Shown here in pieces: positions 10,807 to 21,304 of a stretch of DNA of 24,040 nt. The first letter of the stretch is position 1. Every line of letters begins with the position of its first letter. The position numbers and the translations under genes were made by a program. Under the pieces are notes generated by a model that searched no databases, was not told where the DNA came from, and worked only from the letters and a program-made list of their open reading frames with translations. This DNA is from Conidiobolus incongruus B7586 (taxonomy: Eukaryota; Entomophthoromycota; Entomophthoromycetes; Entomophthorales; Conidiobolaceae), in the NCBI GenBank assembly GCA_000697335.1, contig JNEM01015017.1, forward strand, positions 1 through 24,040, in the 5' to 3' direction.

Positions 10807-13031
10807 TTTTTTAGTTAACCGGATAGGTCGATATTTTACAATCGAATAAGTTGATTTATTAAAGCAATAGATTAATTAAAAGATATATATGTACAAATAG
10901 TTGAAGAATCCTAAAATGAATAAAAGTGTAAATTAATAATAACAATGAAGAATGAACTAAAGAATTCAAGTAATTAGCATTATAAAACTAAGTACTAAAT
11001 CGTTTCAATTTGGGTTTAAATTTTGAACCAATGTTAAAGGTGATTTTCTAGGAATTTAATTAATGATGATGTTAACATAAAAATTTGACTTGTATTAAAT
11101 TTAACAAGATTGCTACTCTTTGAATTTCTTGTGAAGGGATGATAGTTATATAAATTTTGAAAATCTTCACATGTAAATAAAATGATTTTATTCAAATTTT
11201 GTAATTATTGATGATCAAGTATTAATTTGTAAAATATTCAAAATAACAACAATATTTTACTATTAAGAGAATATCCAGAATCGGTAAAGTGATGCGTTAT
11301 TGTCCAATTTCTCGAAATTTTTATTGATCACAAATTTGGAAGATATTAGTATAAAAACTACATTTAGTTCATAATATATTCAGAAATTTATTTATTTTCT
11401 ATTATTCAGATACCATGTTGTCTTTATTACGACTTTTATAAATATTAATTTTCAACTACACACATTTCAAAGATATTTCAAAATATCACAGCTAATAATA
11501 AAGGTCAAGAATAAATTTTATATAATTGGCTTTGGAATAAAATATTTCTAAAAATATAATGAACCAATATACACCCAATGAGATATTTTAGATAATTAAA
11601 AAATACAATGTAAAAAAAATTGCATATGAATAATAATTAGAAAATTAACATGTATAAAATATGATAATTGGTTTTTTCATAATATCATAATATAGTGTTT
11701 ATTATTTTTGGATACTATTTTAAACTTGAAATATATATATATAGTTTGAAAGATATTACAACAATCATAGAATATATTTATATTATTAATTGAATATGAT
11801 TAGGATGATTGATGAGTTATTCCAAGACTGTATGTTCATTAGTTCCTGGTTCAATCATTTGCTTCGACAAGGGTGAAAATAGGTATGGCCCAGTTCATTT
11901 AATCATTATATGGTACAATGTTTTGTAATGGTTGGAAATTTTCATTTTTATATCAAATTTACAGTATAAAATTTTGATAGAAACGGAATAATATACTATA
12001 ATATTTTTATACAAAGGATATGATAATATTAATATTAGGATATAATCTTTATTTCAGCAAAATGATATAATAAAATTGATTCTAATTTGTCGGAAATATT
12101 TATTATATTAAATAGAATCTTTTTTTCATTAGTTTGAAATTTTTAATACTTAATATCTTCTGTAGTTTTTATTTCGCAATATATATATCATTCACTGAAT
12201 CATTTGATCAAAAAATGGATCTTTTAGTTCAAATCAAATTATATTTTGAATAAAAAATTGAATTCGTCAAATAATCTTAATCTAATCTCTTAAAAAATTT
12301 ATACCCTTAGTCAAAGATTAACAAAAAATTACCAATATGATAGCCTATATGAATATTGACAGTTTGCCAGTTGAGATAATCAATTATTAAGCTTAGAATA
12401 CAAATAGTTATATTATTTGACAGTTTAATTAAAGTGTATTGTCAGAGATGGGATAATTTTCAAATTGGGAAGAGCTGGATTCAAAATATAACGATATTTT
12501 TATATTATGGTATATCAATGTGACCTTTTCATAGATTTTAGAAAATTTTAAAATGTTCTAGATTTTTCACTAATTCGTTTAATTTTCTTTTCATTAAGTC
12601 GATTTAAGCAAAATTTTTGGGATAGTGCATTTTTATAAATATACTATATTATTCTTATCATTGAGATATATAGTTTAATATTATAATCATATTGATATTT
12701 TGTTATATGCTATTACAATTTGATTTAACAACCGATAAAATACTTTAATAAAATTAAGATATATCAAGTATCAAAATTTTTGAACCAATTTGAAAAAATC
12801 TTCAAATTTGGCAATTTGATAAATATAATGCAAAATTAGGTTATCCCATAATAATTGTTAATTATTTTGAAAAGTACAAATACACCGATTCGATTAACGC
12901 TTTTAATAAAATTTCAATTTACACTTAATTAAATCAGCTTAAAATTTGTAATATTATAAAATTAATTATTTAAACATACTATTAAATATTATCAAGTTAC
13001 ATATATTCTATCAATTTAACAACATAAGCCA
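10807..13031. other. Divergent intergenic spacer, AT-rich, no gene seen
   Basis: This 2.2-kb region lies between the start codons of the minus-strand coiled-coil gene and plus-strand PRP22, so promoters for both must lie here. It contains a short (TA)n run near 11731-11743. I see no tRNA, snRNA or transposon, and stops are dense in every frame. Confidence 0.55.
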
Positions 13032-16000
13032 ATGAATGAACTCGACGAATTGACTAAACTCTCATTAATTTCCAAATTAACGGAAGAGTTATATAACCAC
13101 ACTTCAGTTCATTCTACAGAGATGGCAGAATTCGTTTTAACATTACATTCCGAATCTAAAAATTTAAAAGAATTTAAACAAAAATTAGATGAGAATGGAG
13201 CCGAATTTGAAGATAATTTTATTGCTCATTTAGATAAATTAATAAAAACATTAGGCCCTAATAAAGATCGAGAGGAAGAAAAGCACTTTTTGGAAGATGA
13301 GATTCAAGAACCTCAAATCAATTATGATTCCGTAAAAATGACTCGCGAGAAAAAATTCCCAGGTTTAGCTATTCCAGATTCGAAGCCTATTCAACTTGAG
13401 ACAAATGACAATAATTCAAGTTCTAAAGACCTGTTATCGGAGTTTGAAGCTTTAGAATCCGGAATTAGTAATAGTCGTTCTGACAAACGAAGAAGTCCAG
13501 AAAGATCACATAGACGTCATAGATCTAAATCCCGCTCAAGAGACGACGACAGAGATAGAAGAAGACGCAGGAGAGATGACAGTCGTTCCCCAGAATATGG
13601 ATCTAGACGTCATCGCAGAAGTAGATCCAGATCAGGATCTCCAGATTATCATCGCTCAGATAGAGTTAGTAGGAGGAGAGAAGCAATGGAGCAAATGGAT
13701 GACAAACCAGTTTTATATAAAATCTACGATGGTAGAATTACTAACGTTAAAGATTTTGGTGCATTTGTTGAGTTAAGAGGAGTTAAAGGCCGCTGCGAAG
13801 GAATGGTCCATATTAGTGCAATTCAACCCAATGTAAGAATTAATCATCCTTCAGATGTGGTTTCCCGCGGACAAATTGTTAAAGTCAAAGTTATATCTAT
13901 TGCTGGTAGCCGTATCGGACTTTCTATGAAAGACGTTGACCAAGTTTCAGGTAGAGATCTCAATCCTGTCCATGTTGGTACTTCTGCAAACAGCCAAGAG
14001 CTTGGTCGAAGATCTAGATTACTCGATTTAGCTGATCCAACAACAGCCACTCCTGGAATTCCTACAAAATCAGAGAGTAGATGGGCTGGTGTCAAGCGTA
14101 TTTCTTCCCCTGAAAGATGGGAATTGAAACAACTCATGGCAGCAGGCGTTTTAGATCCTTCTCAGCTTCCTAATTTTGATGAAGAGCAAGGACTTGTTGA
14201 GGATCATGAAGTTGAAGAAGACTTGGATATTGAATTGAGGGAAGATGAGCCTGCTTTTCTTAAGGGTCAAACCCGTCAAACCGTTCAACTCAGTCCTATT
14301 AAAGTTGTGAAAGCTCCAGATGGTTCCCTCAACAGAGCTGCCATAGCAGGTGCTACCTACGCTAAAGAACGCAAAGAAATCAGACAACAGCAAGCTCAAG
14401 CTGAGCTTGATGCTATGAAAGAAGATGTCAACGCCGCTTGGATAGACCCTATGCCACAGCCTGGTGACCGTCACTTTGTCCAAGATCTCAAATCTAACAT
14501 AGCTAAATCAAGACAGGTTCCCGAATGGAAGAAAAGTGCTTTCAATAATGCAACTACTTTTGGTAAAATTACCAATCTTTCCATCCAAGAGCAAAGACAA
14601 AGTCTTCCAGTTTATAAGCTTAGAAATGACCTTATTAAAGCGTTCGAAAGTACTCGTGTATTAATTGTTGTTGGAGATACTGGTTCCGGTAAAACCACCC
14701 AAATGGCACAGTACTTTTATGAAGAGGGTTATGCTGCTAAGGGAAAGATTGGCTGTACTCAACCTCGTCGTGTTGCCGCTATGTCAGTTGCCAAACGTGT
14801 ATCGGAAGAAGTAGGATGTAGATTAGGTGCCGAAGTCGGTTACACTATTCGTTTTGAAGATTGTACCAGTCCCGAAACCAAAATCAAATTCATGACTGAT
14901 GGTATGCTTACAAGAGAATGTTTAATTGACCCCACCCTTTCTAGTTACTCAGTTTTAATCCTCGACGAAGCTCACGAGAGAACAATCAATACCGATGTTT
15001 TGTTTGGTTTACTTAAGAAAACAATGAGTATCCGTGATGATCTGAAATTAGTTGTCACTTCAGCTACCCTTGATGCCGAGAAATTCTCTAACTATTTCTT
15101 TGGCTGTCCTATTTTCTCTATTCCCGGTAGAACTTATCCAGTCGAAATTCTATACTCTAAAGAACCTGAACCAGATTACTTGAAAGCTGCATTAGATACC
15201 GTTATGATTATTCATTTGACTGAACCTACTGGTGATATCTTACTTTTCTTAACAGGTCAAGAAGAAATTGATTCAGCCTGTGAAACGTTGTTTGAACGTA
15301 TGAAACAACTTGGCGATGAAGCTCCGGAATTAATTATTCTCCCCGTTTACAGTTCTCTTCCTGGTGAAATGCAGTCTAAAATTTTCGAGCCGGCACCACC
15401 TGGAAGTCGTAAGGTAGTTATTGCCACCAATATCGCAGAAACATCCATTACCATTGATGGTATTTACTATGTTGTTGATCCTGGTTTCGTCAAACAGAAT
15501 GCCTATGATCCCAAACTTGGAATGGATTCACTTGTTGTAACACCAATTTCCCAAGCACAAGCAAGACAGAGAGCTGGTCGTGCAGGTCGTACCGGTCCTG
15601 GCAAATGCTACAGACTATATACAGAAGCTGCCTATCGTAATGAAATGCTTCCGAATAGTGTTCCCGAAATTCAAAGATCCAACTTGGCAATGGTTGTGCT
15701 CAATCTCAAAGCAATGGGTATCAATGATCTCATCAATTTTGATTTCATGGATCCTCCTCCTGTCCAAACTTTAGTTACTGCTCTCGAGCAACTTTACTCT
15801 CTAAGTGCCCTTGATTCTGAAGGCTTATTGACTAGATTAGGACGAAAAATGGCCGAATTCCCTATGGAACCTCCTTTGTCTAAAATGCTTATTGCTTCCG
15901 TTGATATGGGATGCAGTGAAGAAATTCTGACTATAGTTGCCATGTTATCCGTTCAAACTGTTTTCTACCGTCCAAGAGATAAACAATCACAAGCAGATTC

Positions 16001-16592
16001 TAAAAAAGCTAGATTCCACCAACCTGAAGGAGATCATTTGACTCTTTTGACAGTTTATAATGCTTGGAAAGCAAACAATTACTCCCAACAATGGTGTTTC
16101 GAAAACTTTATTCAGGCAAGAGTATTAAAAAGGGCTTCGGACGTTAGAAAACAATTGCTAGGTATTATGGATCGTTACAAACAAGATGTCATTTCTTGTG
16201 GTAGAGACTATACCAGAGTAAGACGCGCTATTTGCTCTGGGTTCTTCACTCACGCTGCTAAGAAAGATCCTCAAGAAGGATACAAGACGCTTGTCGAAGG
16301 AACTCCAGTTTACATCCATCCTTCGAGTGCACTCTTCAATAAGAGTCCTGAATGGGTGGTATACCATGAATTAGTCCTGACATCCAAAGAATATATGAGA
16401 GAAACTACCGCCATTGAACCCAAGTGGCTCGTTGAAGTTGCGCCTACCTTCTTTAAAGTTGCAGATGCTAATACCATTAGTAAACGTAAGAAGAAGGAAA
16501 AAATCGAACCTCTGTACAACAAATATGAAAAACCCAACGAATGGAGATTATCCAAAGTTAAAATGGCTGGAAGAGCTAGTCAAACTTTTTAA
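13032..16592 (+). CDS. PRP22: Pre-mRNA-splicing ATP-dependent DEAH RNA helicase Prp22/DHX8
   Basis: Intronless, 1186 residues (human DHX8 1220, yeast Prp22 1145). The N-terminal helical module (about 1-75, with [14 protein letters not shown] and [11 protein letters not shown]) matches DHX8. Residues about 150-225 are Arg/Ser-rich, present in DHX8 but not in budding-yeast Prp22. An S1 RNA-binding domain spans about 227-303. The helicase core is intact: motif I GDTGSGKT (548-555), Ia TQPRRVAA, Ib [14 protein letters not shown] (645-648), III SAT (677-679), [20 protein letters not shown] and [10 protein letters not shown] (846-853). The HA2/winged-helix and OB-fold regions follow. Prp22 acts late in splicing: it proofreads exon ligation and uses ATP to release mRNA from the post-catalytic spliceosome in the nucleus. 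The first ATG of the frame fits the family N-terminus, so the start is well supported. Confidence 0.98.
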   Translation: MNELDELTKLSLISKLTEELYNHTSVHSTEMAEFVLTLHSESKNLKEFKQKLDENGAEFEDNFIAHLDKLIKTLGPNKDREEEKHFLEDEIQEPQINYDSVKMTREKKFPGLAIPDSKPIQLETNDNNSSSKDLLSEFEALESGISNSRSDKRRSPERSHRRHRSKSRSRDDDRDRRRRRRDDSRSPEYGSRRHRRSRSRSGSPDYHRSDRVSRRREAMEQMDDKPVLYKIYDGRITNVKDFGAFVELRGVKGRCEGMVHISAIQPNVRINHPSDVVSRGQIVKVKVISIAGSRIGLSMKDVDQVSGRDLNPVHVGTSANSQELGRRSRLLDLADPTTATPGIPTKSESRWAGVKRISSPERWELKQLMAAGVLDPSQLPNFDEEQGLVEDHEVEEDLDIELREDEPAFLKGQTRQTVQLSPIKVVKAPDGSLNRAAIAGATYAKERKEIRQQQAQAELDAMKEDVNAAWIDPMPQPGDRHFVQDLKSNIAKSRQVPEWKKSAFNNATTFGKITNLSIQEQRQSLPVYKLRNDLIKAFESTRVLIVVGDTGSGKTTQMAQYFYEEGYAAKGKIGCTQPRRVAAMSVAKRVSEEVGCRLGAEVGYTIRFEDCTSPETKIKFMTDGMLTRECLIDPTLSSYSVLILDEAHERTINTDVLFGLLKKTMSIRDDLKLVVTSATLDAEKFSNYFFGCPIFSIPGRTYPVEILYSKEPEPDYLKAALDTVMIIHLTEPTGDILLFLTGQEEIDSACETLFERMKQLGDEAPELIILPVYSSLPGEMQSKIFEPAPPGSRKVVIATNIAETSITIDGIYYVVDPGFVKQNAYDPKLGMDSLVVTPISQAQARQRAGRAGRTGPGKCYRLYTEAAYRNEMLPNSVPEIQRSNLAMVVLNLKAMGINDLINFDFMDPPPVQTLVTALEQLYSLSALDSEGLLTRLGRKMAEFPMEPPLSKMLIASVDMGCSEEILTIVAMLSVQTVFYRPRDKQSQADSKKARFHQPEGDHLTLLTVYNAWKANNYSQQWCFENFIQARVLKRASDVRKQLLGIMDRYKQDVISCGRDYTRVRRAICSGFFTHAAKKDPQEGYKTLVEGTPVYIHPSSALFNKSPEWVVYHELVLTSKEYMRETTAIEPKWLVEVAPTFFKVADANTISKRKKKEKIEPLYNKYEKPNEWRLSKVKMAGRASQTF

Positions 16593-19194
16593 TATGTCAA
16601 TATATACTTTTTTCTTTTTAATTATATACATATATATTACATTGGAATAAATTCATATCATTTTTTTAAATCTAATAATTTGTTGTATATTTGATTTTAT
16701 TCAACATTGAATAATTAGGCTTGTTTAATCAATTATCTAAATTTTTTTAAATGATGAGTTTTCATCATCTATTTATTCAATATACAATGCATCTAATAAT
16801 GCATTTTTATTTTTAAACAAAGGCAAAACTTTTGATGAATAATATTACATAACATATTGAGCATATTCAATACAACTCTAGTAAAAATTAAATTTATAGA
16901 ATTCCTCCATCATAATATTATTAGTTTTAGAATTTAAATTTAATCTATTTAAATGATGTTGATATTGGAAATATATTGTTTCATAATTTGAAATTTTTAA
17001 AGGTTCTTTGAATAGTTGATATAACAAAATATTTCAAAACTTGAAATTAGTAACACAATTTGCTGCTCATTAAAAATTGATTCTAATGGCAATTAGCTAT
17101 AGCTATAAAACAGTATGATAAATATGTTATTAAACCTGAATTTAGACAAAAAACTTATCATATTTGTAATTAATTTTGATTTTTTAATTGATAGTAGAAC
17201 TATTAAATTATCAACTAAAGATTAAGAATTTTAATATATATTTAAATATATGGATTGATATTTAAAATTTTTTAATCAAATATTATATTTTTGAATATTC
17301 AATTTAGTAATAAAACCATATTACTTTAAATTACTCAAAATATAATCATATGCTATATTTTCTATCTGGATAAATTTTAATAAGAATAGGAAAAAAATTT
17401 TAGATTAATATTTGAAAAATTTTAATGAATTTCAAAATTGAAAATATTTTTCAATGAAAAAATTTAAATTCTCCATAAGTGTATTAAACCATAATTATCT
17501 CTAAAAATTATATATATTGATAATATCATCATTAATATATTAGTTATTACTCAAAATACCATAAATTTTTTATTAGTATTTTATTAGATTTAATTTTCCA
17601 AAATATTATATGAACGATTTTATAAAATAAATTTTTAATTTGCTGAAGTTTCCTTGATCAATAATTTTTAAGGTAAAAATTTTAATAATTTAGTTCATCA
17701 TTGGTTAAAGAATTCTTCATATAGCGTAAGAGATTAACGTTTCTAGTAATAATTTATATCAGATACATTCTAGACTATGAACATGTTCAACCAATTTTAA
17801 CTATGATAGTGTTATTTGTTTTTATGGTGAATTTTATTTTTCTATTCATTGCTAGTATTGGGTTAAACATTATAATTGTTTGAAAATTTTGTGAATAATC
17901 AAAAACCTCAAATGTAATTAATGCACACAAGTTTAACCTAGTTATTTAACTACAATTTAACTAATATGGTAATATTAATTGGAACTTTTCATTTGTTTTC
18001 TATTTGGTACATGGTATTAAAAATGGATAACTATAAAATTCAGTCAAATTTTTGGAATTTTGAGTAACTTTTTGAAATGAGGAGAAATAAAATATGCACT
18101 TGAATTATTAAATTTATGAATTGTTTAGAAAAAAAATCAATTATTTAATACACATAAAATATTTTTAGCAGTAAAGCAAATATTATTCAATGTCAATTTC
18201 TCAAAATAAACTAAGTCCTTTTGTTGGATTAAAAAAAATCAATTTTACTCTTCAAGGCTAGAAAATCTATTGATTTTGTTATAAATAAAATATATTCTAA
18301 CAGAACTATTAAGTACTAACAGTTTCTAGAAATTGAATATTTCGCTTTTCAAGAAAAAACACTTATATAATTCAATAAAAATCGATATATTGCTTATATT
18401 CAGTGTCCTCTATTAGCATAACAATCTATGGTACAGTAAAAATCAAAATTTTGATAAGATACAATCTTATTAAATTCCCAAATTCTAATATTGGCCTAGA
18501 CGAAATATATAAAGATAAATATTAGTACACTATGATAACACAACGAACTAAATATAATTCTTTCAACAATATATATAATGTATAAATATTTCACAAATAC
18601 CTGTCAACCAATTGAATTTATATTGTAAACACTATATAGTGCATTTTGTGCATTATTTCAATGATGAAAAATAAACTAATAAGCTGAACTCGATATCCAC
18701 CAGATTATTCATTAGCATTATACAAAAAACCAACGTATAACAGCATTTTAATTTGTTAATAAATACTAATAAAATGATTGTAAATCCAACTTAGGATTTT
18801 ACTAAAGTAACATATTACAAAGGTTTAAACAATTAAAAACGAATGGTATATATAATTAATAATATTCCAATTTTAATAGTTTATATTTCATTAATACTTG
18901 TATATTTTAATATCCATATACAATATCAATATCAATTGATATGTAGAATATATAATTTAGTGGTTGAATGTTTGATAATAATATGGTATAATTATAATTA
19001 TTTGAGGATATCAAAATATACCAAATAGTATGTTTTGTATACTTTATATTTGTTTTCATTATCAAATGCATCTCAAGTTTAACATAAATACCAATTAAGC
19101 TAATTTTAAAATTACAATTTTTACCTAATATTGAAAAAAATAAAAAAGGTTAAATATTGATATATAGAATTTAATTACCAAAGAAGTGAATTAA
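16593..19194. other. AT-rich intergenic region downstream of PRP22
   Basis: This 2.6-kb stretch has no credible gene. The first 200 bases will contain the PRP22 3' end and include two adjacent small hairpins (16751-16805, listed separately). A 12-bp perfect palindrome CACTATATAGTG occurs near 18630. The open stretch at 18843-19028 has an ATG but encodes an Ile/Tyr/Asn-rich string expected from AT-rich DNA, and I treat it as chance. Confidence 0.55.
16751..16805. repeat. Two tandem short inverted repeats
   Basis: The first hairpin pairs ATGATGA (16751-16757) with TCATCAT (16762-16768) around a 4-base loop. The second pairs AATGCAT (16786-16792) with ATGCATT (16799-16805) around a 6-base loop. 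They start about 160 bases past the PRP22 stop and could fold in its 3' UTR or mark its 3' end. In AT-rich DNA 7-bp stems also arise by chance. Confidence 0.4.
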
Positions 19195-19455
19195 AAGCTA
19201 CCAATTATACAAAATATTCTAGGTGCATTTAGAGATGTTAAATGGATACTATCTATTGGATCAACACATTCATATCATCCTTATTCATTTAATAATCTCA
19301 TCATTTTATTGGTATATAACATGTTTTCAAAAAGGAAATTGATCTTGAAACCTGATTTTGGTGTAGCATTCAAAGTCGAGCATTTAAATATTATAAAGAG
19401 ATTAGTTCAAGATAAGGGTAATATTTATAGATATTTAACAGTTAATAGCCTTTAA
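19195..19455 (+). pseudogene. Stop-free stretch with faint ankyrin-like segment (possible gene relic)
   Basis: Eighty-six codons stay open between an in-frame TAA at 19192 and the TAA ending at 19455. The first ATG is at 19321 (codon 43), so it is not an obvious intact gene. Its composition is less biased than other chance frames here. Residues 53-78 (19351-19428) read PDFGVAFKVEHLNIIKRLVQ then DKGNIY, resembling the second helix and turn of an ankyrin repeat (xxAxxxGHLxIVKxLVxxGAN). The rest is not recognisable. It could be a decayed ankyrin-repeat gene, an exon of a gene with unseen partners, or chance. Confidence 0.25.
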
Positions 19456-19602
19456 TAATATTAAATTATTAGTAATCAAAGTTACCAATTTGAGTTAGTA
19501 AGAAAAGAAATGAATAAATGCCAGCAGGAGACAATTTATATTAGCATTATTCCAAATTTCAAAGTGAAAATCATTTGATTTTTCACATTAATCTTCTATT
19601 TT

Positions 19603-19724
19603 CCCCCCTTTCATTGAATTCTCCTTGGACTGCTCACTTGCAATTGGTGGTACCAAACCTTAATTTACCCAATAACCAATCCCCAGTCAAAATTAAAAAA
19701 TTTAGAGTATAAATACTTTAGGGG
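19603..19724 (+). promoter_or_regulatory. Probable core promoter with CCAAT, STRE-like and TATA elements
   Basis: In order: a C6 run giving CCCCT (19605-19609, an inverted STRE core), ATTGG (19643-19647, inverted CCAAT), CCAAT (19676-19680), a TATAAATA box (19708-19715) and AGGGG (19720-19724, STRE core). The segment is markedly GC-richer than the DNA to its left. The TATA box lies about 200 bases before the ATG at 19912, leaving room for a 5' UTR rich in CAA/ACA words. In yeasts, TATA plus STRE is the layout of stress-inducible genes; that reading is inference. Confidence 0.5.
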
Positions 19725-19911
19725 GAATTTTTTTATAACTGATTTTTAAATTTAAATTGTTCTTTATTCAGCTTATAACTATTTATTCATACTTCTAATC
19801 ATTATAATATTAATATTAGCAAGTTTTAAACAATACATTAATACAACTTCAACAGTTCATCTATAGTATTCTTTCGCAACAATAACACGGTATTAAAATA
19901 ATTCTACACTA

Positions 19912-20049
19912 TGGATAATCAGGACCAAGGCGTTGAAATTAATGTACCAGAGTCCGCGCTACAGAGAAGGAACGGTATTTGTATTACGGACAGCGAAACT
20001 ATCGAAATACTATCGAAAACAGCTGTCGCTGCTGGAAGTGACAATTAAA
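19912..20049 (+). CDS. Small hypothetical protein (45 aa) behind a stress-type promoter
   Basis: ATG to TAA gives 45 residues, beginning MDNQDQGVEINVPESALQRR and ending TAVAAGSDN. The start has A at -3 and G at +4. Codon composition is far less AT-biased than the spacers, with a mixed hydrophilic, acidic protein, no signal peptide and no membrane segment. I do not recognise a family. Just after the stop lie a branch-like CTAAT (20064-20068), a pyrimidine tract and TTTCTTAG (ending 20083), which together look like a 3' splice site. Splicing from a weak GTGACA donor at 20039 or from GTATTT at 19975 would replace the C-terminus with a short alternative ending in ...VRIT. Alternatives are a non-coding RNA, or the first exon of a gene I have not resolved. 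Confidence 0.45.
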
Positions 20050-21304
20050 TATTGCTTTTACCTCTAATCATTTTCTTTCTTAGTTCCCCCTTTTAAGCCA
20101 TCTTTCATTCAAGTCAGGATAACTTAACCCAGCGAAAGTACCCAACCCCAAGTAAATCATACCTCAAACATTTCAATACACTGGGGGACATAAACGATAC
20201 GAGGTATACCTATAGTAAATTTTGTATATATATTCTTTGTTTTGTTAAAATTATCGTCGTTTTTTATTTATATATATCTAAAAGAGAGATTTTTATTAAT
20301 AAATTTTGGATCCGTTCTCGTCTATGCTATCTTTTTTATGATTTACTTTACTACTTCAACTACTACTATTACTGCGATTATTATTTAGATTTATTAATTT
20401 ACTCCTTTTAATATATTTTTCAATTTAAATTTTTTAATATTAAATTTATTAGCTTATTAACTCTGAGTGTTCTTAGCTATTAAATGTATATTATCAAATA
20501 CAACTTTCAACTCATCAACTTTATCTCATATTATTTTTTTATACTATATTGTCACTTAAATTCACAATCAATATATATATATATAAATGGATAAAAATCC
20601 AAATCTTTTTATCCAATTGTATACTATCCGAATTGAAAGCACCACTACTTAGAACACAGATGAGTATTTTATTTTGATAAAATCAATTGTATAAAAAATC
20701 CTCTATAATATCAGATAAAACATTGTCCAAAATTATGGATAATTTTATCTTAATTCCACTAGAATTCTTAATGACTCATTTTTTTCCAATAGAAATGTGC
20801 TAATGTATCAAATAAATCATATAGTTTGAGTTACTTTCTAAATTGGGTAGTTAATAAATTTTGTTTGATAACAAGATAAAATAGGTATTGAATTGTCTAT
20901 CATTTTAATGCTAATAATATTTGTAATTATTTATTAATATTGTTAATATCTAAAAGATTAAGTAGGATAATAACTATATTATATTTGTATAAATAGAATC
21001 TCAATAATGATAAGATTTGTAATATGAAAAAAGATCAAATTTTTGATAAAACACTAAAGAATTGAATAAGTGGATAATTTGAAACATCAGATCTCAAGGA
21101 TAAAATTTTAAATGGTACAAAATGATTAATGTGTATGGATGATTACTCTTTTTAAAAAGATATAAAAATAAAAAAAATCTAGATTATTGATCCTTTAACT
21201 CTTAATAATTTTAATATTGTTACAAATATTCTTTATATTTAATAGATAATTAATTATTATTAAAATAAAAAACAAAAAGTATATTTATTTTAAATATTAT
21301 AAAA
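20050..21304. other. Intergenic region: 3' flank of the small ORF and aspartokinase promoter
   Basis: The first 160 bases stay GC-richer (C-rich words, CTGGGGG, and a 10-bp palindrome AGGTATACCT at 20202-20211) and are probably transcribed with the small ORF. Next come an imperfect ACT/ATT trinucleotide patch near 20351-20388 and a (TA)n run at about 20571-20584. From about 20600 on the sequence is an AT-rich promoter region for the aspartokinase, including the Gcn4-type site at 20771-20779. I see no other gene. Confidence 0.5.
20771..20779. promoter_or_regulatory. Gcn4/CPC1-type binding site
   Basis: ATGACTCAT is the ideal 9-bp bZIP site of Gcn4 and its filamentous-fungal counterparts Cpc1/CpcA. 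It sits 526 bases upstream of the aspartokinase ATG. Aspartokinase (HOM3) is a classic target of general amino-acid control in yeast, so the placement fits the gene. Distance and the single copy leave room for chance. Confidence 0.55.

Noticed and set aside
11060-11140. ATGATGA resembling a snoRNA C box
   Set aside because: No CTGA D box or terminal stem is found at a suitable distance.
11840-11870. GGTTCAATC resembling a tRNA T-loop
   Set aside because: No matching T stem, acceptor stem or anticodon arm can be drawn around it.
13844-16555. Several 66-110 codon frames antisense to PRP22
   Set aside because: They mirror the codon pattern of the helicase gene on the other strand and show no independent domain or start signal.
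18843-19028. 61-codon ORF with an ATG
   Set aside because: The product is an Ile/Tyr/Asn-rich string dictated by AT-rich sequence, with no recognisable domain or promoter.
19912-20049. Short ORF as the first frame of an ornithine decarboxylase antizyme with +1 frameshift
   Set aside because: It ends in TAA without a recognisable shift site, and no antizyme-like frame follows.
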